Part shown: piece after piece, positions 31,601 through 38,788 of the stretch
How positions within the stretch are numbered: the stretch's first letter is position 1
Layout: each line of letters begins with the position of its first letter
Assembly: GCA_024637115.1 (NCBI GenBank)
Contig: JAGXFU010000008.1
Location: 62,001 to 126,000 of the forward strand
Source of the DNA: Actinomycetes bacterium
GTDB lineage: Bacteria; Actinomycetota; Coriobacteriia; Anaerosomatales; JAGXFU01
Length of the DNA: 64,000 bases
Direction: 5' to 3'
Notes under the pieces: model-generated
What the model saw: only the letters and a program-made list of their open reading frames with translations
Databases searched by the model: none
What the model was told of the DNA's origin: nothing
Position numbers and translations under genes: made by a program

Positions 31601-32597
31601 ACACGTTCTAGTGGCCAATCAAGGCACCTGCTTCCAGGGTTCGATTCTGCAGGGCATTGGGTTTGTGCTCAGCGATGATGAGGCGCATCGTGTCCTTCAA
31701 CTGGATTCACGATACGCGGAGGTAGTCAAACCGTACATTACCGCGGAAGACCTGTACTCGCGACCGGACGCCGGTGCGAGTAGATGGACGATTGATTTCG
31801 GTGACATGCTGATCGAGCAGGCCTCTGCGTTTGTGGAACCCATGAGAATCGTTACTGAGCGAGTCAAGCCCCAACGAGAGACAATCAAGCGCCAGCGCAA
31901 CCGCGAGCGTTGGTGGCAGTTTGCTGAGACCAGACCCGGTCTTTATGGCTCAGTGCGCTGCTTGGGACGGGTGTTGGTGATCGGGGCTGTCAGCAAAGTG
32001 GTTCTACCGGCCTGGGCTCAGAATGGTCAGGTCTTTTCACATCGAGTGTTTGTCTTCGCCTCAGAAGATGACTCCCTCTTTGGACTCCTCACAAGCTCAA
32101 TTCATTGGGTCTGGGCCGTGACGCGTTCCTCCACTTTGGAGACGAGAACTAACTACTCTCCGTCAGACTGTTTTGTGAACTTCCCTCAGCCGCTGGACCT
32201 TTCCCGCATTGAGCCTCTCGGCAAGGCGCTTCACGAACATCGGAGTGCCATGATGCTTGAGCGTCAGCTCGGCATTACAGCGACATACAATCTCGTAATC
32301 GATGAGTCATGCAGTGATCAGGATGTCGAAGGGTTGCGCTGCCTTCACCGCGAACTTGATGAGGTAGTGGCACGCGCTTACGGCTGGGATGACCTGGTGC
32401 TGGATCACGGCTTCTACGACACGAAGTGGGGGCCTCGGTACACGGTCGGCCCAGTGGTGCGACAGGAGATCCTCGACAGGTTACTCGAACTGAACCATGA
32501 ACGCTACGCCGAGGAGGTCGCCCAAGGCCTTCACGACAAAGGTGCCAAGAAGAAGAGAAAGCGCAATGCGGTCTCTGACACGCAATCACTGTTCTAG
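28626..32597 (+). CDS. drmMI: DISARM adenine-specific DNA methyltransferase DrmMI
   Basis: A 1323-aa N6-adenine methyltransferase of the large fused type. Motif I is KICDPAMGSGAFLVQVVRWL (~residue 600) and motif IV CMNPPFVGGQRISGV (~residue 855), with YGVDVNPLAVEMGKLSLWL between them. The N-terminal ~500 residues (RLVFLFCAEERDLLLLGDPV, IGHVYESLLDHTAVRADVP) match class IIG-like restriction-modification polypeptides, but no nuclease site is evident. The C-terminal part includes the target-recognition region. Methylation marks host DNA as self for DISARM. It is translationally coupled to drmD, and the next gene starts 8 bp after the stop. Confidence 0.92.
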   Translation: MSTPINHAEWLSLIDVSGPFLSIPVLDKVFPQGLDVVEPSTASRVRSAYEEWRESTDDTLQQAWTEFILGEVLEYESRVLKTDSDIPATLRHTVAEHGVELRPSAVLVEPGDATAARLLVAEWPATQKDLQQAAAVDSWAASPAERMTALCRATGVRLGLVTNGEQWLLVDAPQGETPAYVTWYASFWIEERITLQAFRSLLGVQRFFAVAADETLEQMLADSVQYQAEVTDQLGAQVRRAVEVLIQALDKADADAGRKLLGDIPESVLYEASITVMMRLVFLFCAEERDLLLLGDPVYDQYYAVSTLRSILREEADQHGIEVLERRQDAWSRLLATFRGIYGGIDHESLRLPAYGGSLFDPDRFPFLEGRAPGTSWKGTLASPLPVDNRTVLHLLEALQLLQMKGRGGVVAARKLSFRALDIEQIGHVYESLLDHTAVRADVPTLGLVGKLGEEPEVSLLAVEEQWMASEESLLDFLHDETGKSKSALQKLLLREVESEWGDQLKRECGDSELYKRVEPFHALVREDPWGDPVVMRPGDIYVTAGTDRRSSGTHYTPKALTEEIVRYTLEPLAYIGPAEGKSREDWKLKPSADLLGLKICDPAMGSGAFLVQVVRWLSERIVEAWDVEQAVESQVESREERVMHARRLVAERCVYGVDVNPLAVEMGKLSLWLVTLSKGRPFGFLDHALRCGDSLLGVHDLDQIRYFHPDPAEGKKRKLTFFDPGPLIEDAIDRSEKLRTELESFEVLDVRDAQQKQALLTQASEATVAVRVVADLVTCAAISTAGESASARDTRLRAFEQELASRVQEWEAVGEESRRLLNAGIPAGRDPRQPFHWPLEFPEVFAGGGFDALCMNPPFVGGQRISGVFGDDYRSYLQEHVAGGVRGSADLSALFFRRVAAVASPRASVGSLATNTISQGATREVGLAALRLLGWHVARAVSSRPWPGQANLEIAEVWLRREAVKNPVLDERSVRSIGPDLREPGRVEGEPHVLVANQGTCFQGSILQGIGFVLSDDEAHRVLQLDSRYAEVVKPYITAEDLYSRPDAGASRWTIDFGDMLIEQASAFVEPMRIVTERVKPQRETIKRQRNRERWWQFAETRPGLYGSVRCLGRVLVIGAVSKVVLPAWAQNGQVFSHRVFVFASEDDSLFGLLTSSIHWVWAVTRSSTLETRTNYSPSDCFVNFPQPLDLSRIEPLGKALHEHRSAMMLERQLGITATYNLVIDESCSDQDVEGLRCLHRELDEVVARAYGWDDLVLDHGFYDTKWGPRYTVGPVVRQEILDRLLELNHERYAEEVAQGLHDKGAKKKRKRNAVSDTQSLF

Positions 32598-32605
32598 GGG
32601 GATGC

Positions 32606-35600
32606 ATGGCTGATCAAGCACGACTGACAGAACTCCGCGAGCAGCTCTTTGATGCTGTTGGCCGCGATCTCCTCGGCCCTGTGGATGGACCTGATGAGGA
32701 GGTTCCAACGCGACCGGATATTCGGGCGCGTTATCTGGTCGGTCAGCTCGTGCCGATGGGGAGCGAGCTGGACCCTTCGGAGTTCGATGAACTCGGACGG
32801 GTGGGTGACAAGGTGCGAGAGGATGGCGACACGGATTCCGACACCCCTCAGTCGCAGTCGCTCATGTCTTCGTCGATCGGGATGACCTTTTCGGTCGAAG
32901 CCGGCGCGAAGACGATCGAGGTTCTCACGCGATGGGGTCACTATGACCGCATCAAGAGCCAGGATGTCGAGAACATGACCGAGTCCGGCGAGGGCAAGTC
33001 GGTCTGGAAGCGCACGCACGTCGAGCCAACACCGATTCATCTTGACCTTGTCGATGGCCAGTTGGAGCCCATCCGCTTGTGGTCCATGGAAGACGAAGGC
33101 GGCGAGCCGCACTCAGAGACGAGGGCGATCTTCCTTGAGGGCCGGATTCGCAAGGGTGATGGAAACTGGATCGTCACGCTGTTCCTGGTGAATCGCGACC
33201 GGAGCCCGGACCCAGATGAGCGTCCCGAAAAGGACCCTCGACGCTGGATCTTCCAGGCCGAGATCGAAGTACGCGCGTCAGACGGGGCCGCGAATTTCAT
33301 CAGGCATGGGGTGAGACGCCCGGAGGATCCGGAGCGCGAGATCCTTCAGATGCTCTATCGCAATGAGGTTGAGTTCGCTGTGGGGCATGGTGTTGCGACT
33401 CACGCGACACTTGCGGAGGGCCGTCGCGATCGGGCGATCTCGCTCTCCACGCGATGGATACCGTGGTACGACGTGGCCCAGACTGAGACGCCGTCTGTGG
33501 AGGACTGGCCCGGGCTCGCCGAGCTTGAGCTCGACATGCAGTCGCTAGCCGAGTTGCCGGACGTTGAGTTGTTCGCGACACTGCGAGTCCTGACTCGCGA
33601 GTACGAAGCGTGGATCGAAAAACAGCAGGCACGAGTGGACGCAGGTGAGCTCGCAGTGCACGAGGGAGCCGCCAAGTCCGTCCTTGGCAAATGTACCTAC
33701 ACGCTTGGGCGCCTGTCGGACGGCATCGAGGTGCTCGAATCCGAGGCCGACGCTCTAGAGGCATTTCGCTTCGCAAATCTGGCGATGGCGACGCAGCGAA
33801 GACGTTCCATCTTTGCGTTGAAGCGCAGGCGTGGTGAGGAAGTCGTGCTAGATGAGATCGAGCGGCCCAAGTGGCGTGCGTTCCAGTTGGCGTTCCTGCT
33901 GCTCAATGTGCCGGCACTAGTCGACCCGTCAGTTCGAGATCGCGTCGATCCGCGCGATGCCGTAGCGGATCTCATCTGGTTCCCGACAGGTGGCGGCAAG
34001 ACCGAGGCGTATCTTGGCGTGGCGGCTTTCGCGATGGGAATGCGACGGCTTCAGGGTGTGGTGGAGGGCTACGACGGACGCTATGGCGTCGCAGTCATCA
34101 TGCGCTACACGTTGAGGCTACTCACTGTCCAGCAGTTTCAGCGCGCGACAACTCTCATATGCGCGATGGAGATCATTCGGCGGGAAGACCCAGAGACGTG
34201 GGGCGATGAACCCTTCCGCATCGGGTTGTGGGTGGGTGGCAAGTCTACTCCCAACTCCACAGAAGACTCAGAGAAGGCGATCAAGGAGGAGAAGGGTCAG
34301 GGATACAGCCGCGGCGGTGGGTCACCCTACCAGCTGACCAATTGTCCGTGGTGCGGAGCGCCAATTTCCCCGAAATACGGTGACTACAGAGTCAGCCGTG
34401 AGCTGCAGCGCACGCTGATAACCTGTTCGGACAAGCTTGGTGAATGCGAGTTCACGGCCAAGAGATCTGACGGTGAGGGCATCCCGGCAGTTGTAGTCGA
34501 TGAGGAGTTGTATCGGCTGTTGCCGTCGCTCGTCATCGGAACGGTCGACAAGTTCGCGCAGATGTCCTGGAACGGCGTGGTGCAAACGCTCTTTGGACGA
34601 GTTCACGGACGTTGTGCTCGGCATGGCTTCATTCACCCGGAAGCCAAGATCGAGTGCAGTGGCAACCACAACGTCTCGCGGAATGGGCTGGCTGCCACCA
34701 AGAAGGAACCGATTGAGGAGCTTCGACCACCGGACCTGATCATTCAAGACGAGCTGCACCTGATCAGCGGTCCGCTAGGGACCATGGTCGGGCTCTATGA
34801 GGCAGCTGTCGACAAGTTGTGCGAGTGGCAATTCCGCGGCAAGACAGTGCGGCCTAAGGTAATCGCCTCCACGGCGACGATTCGTCGAGCAAAGGAGCAG
34901 GTCCACGGCCTGTTCGTGCGCCGAGTGGAGGTCTTCCCGCCACGAGGCCTTGATATCGAGGACAATTTCTTCTCGGTGATGCGTGAGGTGACGCCCGAGA
35001 AACCGGGTCGGCGGTACATGGGGATCTGTGCACTCGGTAAGAGCCGGCCTGCGACATTGATTCGCGTATACACGGCATTCCTCACGGCGGCTCAGAAGAT
35101 CTACAACGACAACGGCCGGGACGCTGACACGTGGATGACTCTCCTCGGCTATTTCAACTCGTTGCGTGAACTCGGCGGCATGCGTCGACTGGTCGACGAC
35201 GATGTGAAGACTCGTGCTTACCGGATCGCAATGGATGAGGACCTCGCACGCGAAGAACTCGCCCAGCGGGATGTGCGGACGGTCGACGAGCTCACTTCTC
35301 GCAGGGTGGCCAAAGACATCCCCAAGGTGCTCGACGGCTTGGAGCTTGAGTTCGATCCTGTGAAGGCCGCTGAGCGCGAGAAGGCCAAGAAGGAGAAGCG
35401 CCCGCTTGGCCCGTCTCCCTACGATGTGATGCTGGCCACGAACATGGTCTCGGTTGGCGTCGACGTTGGCCGGCTCGGCCTCATGGTCGTGGCGGGACAG
35501 CCCAAGAACACGGCGGAGTACATCCAGGCGACGAGCCGTGTTGGTCGTCAGACGCCTGGCTTGATCTGCACGGTTCTCAACTGGGCTCGCCCTCGAGACC

Positions 35601-36139
35601 TGTCGCACTATGAGCGATTCGAGCACTATCACGCGACCTTCTACCAGCAAGTGGAGGCGCTCTCAGTCACACCCTTTGCTCCTCGCGCGATTGACAAGGG
35701 GCTGACCGGCGTCGCCGTAGCGATGCTGCGCATGAATGAGCGCACACTGAACCCGAACAAGGGGGCCGGTGACTTCTCCCTTGCGGAGAACTATTCAGCC
35801 GATCTAGTGCAGGAAGTAGCTGATCGTTCCTGGGAGGTCTCCGAGAAGCCTAGCGTGCGAGATTACGTCGCATCCCAGTTGAAGGTGCGTCTCGACGAGT
35901 GGGCACGTGAGACCCAGAAGCCCGGAAGAACCCTGGGATACAAGAAGCCTCGATCGGCGAAGGACGGCGCGTTGGCGCCGCTTCTGAAGCAGCCGGGCAA
36001 GGAAGAGTGGACGAGGCTCACTGTAATGAACTCACTGCGCGAAGTTGAACCTACGGTCGGGCTTGTCTTGAATGAGGCGGGATCCGACTGGAGCGGACCC
36101 GACTGGGAGATGTCGATGGCCGGTGAGAACGATGAGTAA
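32606..36139 (+). CDS. drmA: DISARM helicase DrmA
   Basis: A 1177-aa SF2-like helicase, core component of DISARM. Walker A is LIWFPTGGGKTEAYLGVAAF (~residue 460), Walker B LIIQDELHLISGPLG (~residue 712), and the second lobe has ATNMVSVGVDVGRLGLMVVA and AEYIQATSRVGRQ. A four-cysteine insertion (NCPWCGAPISPKYG with a later CSDKLGECEF) probably binds zinc. The N-terminal ~400 residues are the DrmA-specific region. In studied systems DrmA works with DrmB on DNA carrying a 5' end or on unmethylated DNA. It overlaps drmB by 8 bp. Confidence 0.94.
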   Translation: MADQARLTELREQLFDAVGRDLLGPVDGPDEEVPTRPDIRARYLVGQLVPMGSELDPSEFDELGRVGDKVREDGDTDSDTPQSQSLMSSSIGMTFSVEAGAKTIEVLTRWGHYDRIKSQDVENMTESGEGKSVWKRTHVEPTPIHLDLVDGQLEPIRLWSMEDEGGEPHSETRAIFLEGRIRKGDGNWIVTLFLVNRDRSPDPDERPEKDPRRWIFQAEIEVRASDGAANFIRHGVRRPEDPEREILQMLYRNEVEFAVGHGVATHATLAEGRRDRAISLSTRWIPWYDVAQTETPSVEDWPGLAELELDMQSLAELPDVELFATLRVLTREYEAWIEKQQARVDAGELAVHEGAAKSVLGKCTYTLGRLSDGIEVLESEADALEAFRFANLAMATQRRRSIFALKRRRGEEVVLDEIERPKWRAFQLAFLLLNVPALVDPSVRDRVDPRDAVADLIWFPTGGGKTEAYLGVAAFAMGMRRLQGVVEGYDGRYGVAVIMRYTLRLLTVQQFQRATTLICAMEIIRREDPETWGDEPFRIGLWVGGKSTPNSTEDSEKAIKEEKGQGYSRGGGSPYQLTNCPWCGAPISPKYGDYRVSRELQRTLITCSDKLGECEFTAKRSDGEGIPAVVVDEELYRLLPSLVIGTVDKFAQMSWNGVVQTLFGRVHGRCARHGFIHPEAKIECSGNHNVSRNGLAATKKEPIEELRPPDLIIQDELHLISGPLGTMVGLYEAAVDKLCEWQFRGKTVRPKVIASTATIRRAKEQVHGLFVRRVEVFPPRGLDIEDNFFSVMREVTPEKPGRRYMGICALGKSRPATLIRVYTAFLTAAQKIYNDNGRDADTWMTLLGYFNSLRELGGMRRLVDDDVKTRAYRIAMDEDLAREELAQRDVRTVDELTSRRVAKDIPKVLDGLELEFDPVKAAEREKAKKEKRPLGPSPYDVMLATNMVSVGVDVGRLGLMVVAGQPKNTAEYIQATSRVGRQTPGLICTVLNWARPRDLSHYERFEHYHATFYQQVEALSVTPFAPRAIDKGLTGVAVAMLRMNERTLNPNKGAGDFSLAENYSADLVQEVADRSWEVSEKPSVRDYVASQLKVRLDEWARETQKPGRTLGYKKPRSAKDGALAPLLKQPGKEEWTRLTVMNSLREVEPTVGLVLNEAGSDWSGPDWEMSMAGENDE

Positions 36140-37979
36140 CATCAAGGAGACTCGCGTTGGCGAGATGCGTCCGAGCCAACTGCTGTGGGCCTACGGTCCC
36201 GGAGCGGTGGTGGATCTGCCGAACTTCTCGGTGGTTGTGAAGGGGCTCGATTTCTGGGATCCCAGCAGGTGCACCCCACTAAAGGAGCCTCGGCTGCTGC
36301 AGGCGGTTAAGGGTCGCCTTGGCTGGCAGGTGGAGAGGCTCCTCGCGCCGCCCACCATCGAAGACGATGGCGGGCCGACTATGGGTGAGGACGCCGGTAT
36401 CGGAGTTCCCGTCGGGACGTTCCCGCAGTGGCTCCGATGTCCATTCTGTGGTCTACTCGCGCCGGTTGACACCGGACTGTTTAGTTTCAAGACCAACCCC
36501 TATCGACTCGACAGAATTCAGTGGGTCCATGAGGGCTGCCCGAAGGCTAAACGGCCTGTCGCGATCGCCTCTCGTTTTGTTGTCGCTTGCGACCAAGGCC
36601 ACCTCGATGACTTTCCATGGCGCTACTACGTGCATCGTGGGCACAGCGACTGCAAAGAGCCCTTGAAGTTCTACGAGGTCGGGGCGTCACTTGAGAATGC
36701 GAATCTGTTCGTTGAGTGCGGGTGTGGCGAGAAGCGTTCGATGGTGGAAGCATTTGGACCCAGCGCGGTGGAGGCACTCCCTGACTGTAGGGGTCGTCAT
36801 CCGCACCTAGGTACTTTCAGCAGGTGCGAAGCACCGATCCGAACTCTGCTACTCGGCGCATCCAACGGGTGGTTTCCTGAGACCATTTCGGTTCTGGCGG
36901 TGCCGACCGAAGGCACTCGGCTAGAGCAGCTTGTCGAAGAGAACTGGGATGATCTCAAGGCAATTCCCACGCTTGAGACGCTGACCTGGTATCGCAGCAC
37001 GTCAGGGATGGTTGCATTCGTCGACTTCTCCAACGAAGCGATTTGGGCAGCGGTTGAGGGCAAGCGCAATGAGCCTGCTGAGCCCGATGTGCAGGATGAC
37101 TACGATCTCAAACGCCCCGAATGGCTTGCGTTTATGAAGGGCGAGAATCATGGCGAGCACCTGAAGGACTTCCGACTCTCACTAGGCGTAGTCCCAGAGC
37201 GATACACGGATGTCATCGACCGCGTTGTGAGGGTCGAGCGCCTGCGCGAGGTCAATGCACTCACCGGGTTCACGCGCATAAGTCCTCCTGAGGAAATGAC
37301 CGATGAGTCGGGGAAACAGTTCAGGGCACCAATCTCTTCGGAGAAGCCGACGTTTGCTCCAGCATCGGAAGTCCGGGGCGAAGGCCTGTTCATCGCCTTC
37401 AAGCCGGAGGTCTTGGAGAAGTGGTCCCAGGAGCCAGCGGTGCGCCTGCGTGAAGAAAGACTGCTCTCAGCACATCGCGAGTGGAGATCTTCCCGCCATC
37501 TTGAGCCGCTTGATCAGGGCTTCCCCGGGGCAGTCTACTCCGCGTTGCACAGCTTCTCGCATGCCTTAATGCGTGAGATTGCCCTTGAGTGTGGTTACAA
37601 CTCGGCGAGCGTCCGGGAACGAGTGTACGCATCTCGTTTCGGCGAGCAAGTGACGATGGCGGGGGTGCTGGTCTACACGGCGGCTCCAGACAGCGAGGGG
37701 ACCCTCGGCGGCCTGGTAGCGCTCGGTGAACCTGCGGAGCTTGAACGGCTCATCACCCAAGCACTTCGCTCGGCCGCCCTCTGCTCGTCCGATCCACTTT
37801 GCAGCGAACACGATCCGGTTCGTGACAAGAGTCTGCACGGGGCCTCATGCCATGCGTGCCTGTTTGCGCCGGAGACGTCATGCGAGCGTGGCAACCGCTA
37901 TTTGGACCGCGCGCTTCTGGTGCCGACTTGGGCGGCGAACAATACGGCTCTGTTCGCCCCGTCAGAAGATCAGACATGA
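36132..37979 (+). CDS. drmB: DISARM DUF1998 protein DrmB
   Basis: A 615-aa protein beginning MSNIKETRVGEMRPSQLLWA with YGPGAVVDLPNFSVVVKGLD, the conserved DrmB opening. Cysteine pairs CPFCGLL, the single Cys of HEGCPKA, and VECGCGEKRS suggest a metal site. The C-terminal region GFPGAVYSALHSFSHALMRE with SCHACLFAPETSCERGNRYL is the DUF1998 domain, with its histidine and four cysteines. DrmB partners DrmA to form the core complex. The ATG at 36132 overlaps the drmA stop; the longer in-frame form from 36072 is not needed. The stop overlaps drmC by 4 bp. Confidence 0.94.
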   Translation: MSNIKETRVGEMRPSQLLWAYGPGAVVDLPNFSVVVKGLDFWDPSRCTPLKEPRLLQAVKGRLGWQVERLLAPPTIEDDGGPTMGEDAGIGVPVGTFPQWLRCPFCGLLAPVDTGLFSFKTNPYRLDRIQWVHEGCPKAKRPVAIASRFVVACDQGHLDDFPWRYYVHRGHSDCKEPLKFYEVGASLENANLFVECGCGEKRSMVEAFGPSAVEALPDCRGRHPHLGTFSRCEAPIRTLLLGASNGWFPETISVLAVPTEGTRLEQLVEENWDDLKAIPTLETLTWYRSTSGMVAFVDFSNEAIWAAVEGKRNEPAEPDVQDDYDLKRPEWLAFMKGENHGEHLKDFRLSLGVVPERYTDVIDRVVRVERLREVNALTGFTRISPPEEMTDESGKQFRAPISSEKPTFAPASEVRGEGLFIAFKPEVLEKWSQEPAVRLREERLLSAHREWRSSRHLEPLDQGFPGAVYSALHSFSHALMREIALECGYNSASVRERVYASRFGEQVTMAGVLVYTAAPDSEGTLGGLVALGEPAELERLITQALRSAALCSSDPLCSEHDPVRDKSLHGASCHACLFAPETSCERGNRYLDRALLVPTWAANNTALFAPSEDQT

Positions 37980-38788
37980 TTTCCGAGCTGCTCATTGGTC
38001 ACCTGACCCTGATGGCGCGCACATTGCCGCCCGGGGCCGTGAGGCAAATCACCGGTGCGATAAGACGCGGTGGGCTTGACGACGGTTCTGTGGTTGAGGC
38101 TGCGGCCACACCTGAAACGCGCGGTTTGCTACAGCAGATGCTGTGCGACTGGAAGGCCTGCGACGAGTGTTCGCCAACCGAGGTCGCCAGCGCACTTGAG
38201 GTGGCGAACCTTGCCGTTGTTTGCGAGCGTGCTGAGCACTGTCTTGAGGTTGTTTGGACCGGTCCCAGGTCAGATGTGGTTCCTGTTCGCCGTATCGATC
38301 AGGTTCTCTACCAGATTATCGAGGCATCGCGGAACAGATTGCTCATTGTGAGCTACGCAGTCTACGGGGTTCCGCTTGTTCTCAAGGCGGTGAACGATGC
38401 CGCAGCAAGGGGGGTGCGAGTTGATCTCGTGCTGGAGTTCGAGGGCCACGGGGGGGATCAAGACTGGGATCCACTGCGAGCGCTAGGAGCACTTGATGCG
38501 CGTGTTCGCGTGTTCGAGTGGCCGCTTGAACAGCGCCCAGCCCTTGCGGGAGGACGACGCGGAATGATACATGCGAAGTGCGCGGTCGCGGACTCTCGAT
38601 CAGCGATTGTCTCAAGCGCGAACCTTACTGAATACGCGCTCGATGCCAATATGGAGCTCGGTATGCTTGTCGAGGGCGTTGCGGTAGCAGCGGACATCGA
38701 CAATCACTTTCGGGGGCTGATGGATTCGGGCGTGTTGCAGCTCCGCCCGAATTCTCGGCATGCGAATGAGATGGGCGAAGCGGAGTGA
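37976..38788 (+). CDS. drmC: DISARM phospholipase-D-type protein DrmC
   Basis: A 270-aa protein with one PLD catalytic motif, MIHAKCAVADSRSAIVSSAN (H-x-K-x4-D followed by S-A-N), near residue 200. A degenerate first half (IIEASRNRLLIVSYAVYGVP) precedes it. One-HKD PLD proteins normally act as dimers, often as nucleases. The N-terminal helical region (LTLMARTLPPGAVRQITGAI) is typical of DrmC. In tested systems DrmC is dispensable for some phages. It ends in a GTGA overlap with the next gene, which ties an extra helicase to the operon. Confidence 0.92.
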   Translation: MISELLIGHLTLMARTLPPGAVRQITGAIRRGGLDDGSVVEAAATPETRGLLQQMLCDWKACDECSPTEVASALEVANLAVVCERAEHCLEVVWTGPRSDVVPVRRIDQVLYQIIEASRNRLLIVSYAVYGVPLVLKAVNDAAARGVRVDLVLEFEGHGGDQDWDPLRALGALDARVRVFEWPLEQRPALAGGRRGMIHAKCAVADSRSAIVSSANLTEYALDANMELGMLVEGVAVAADIDNHFRGLMDSGVLQLRPNSRHANEMGEAE

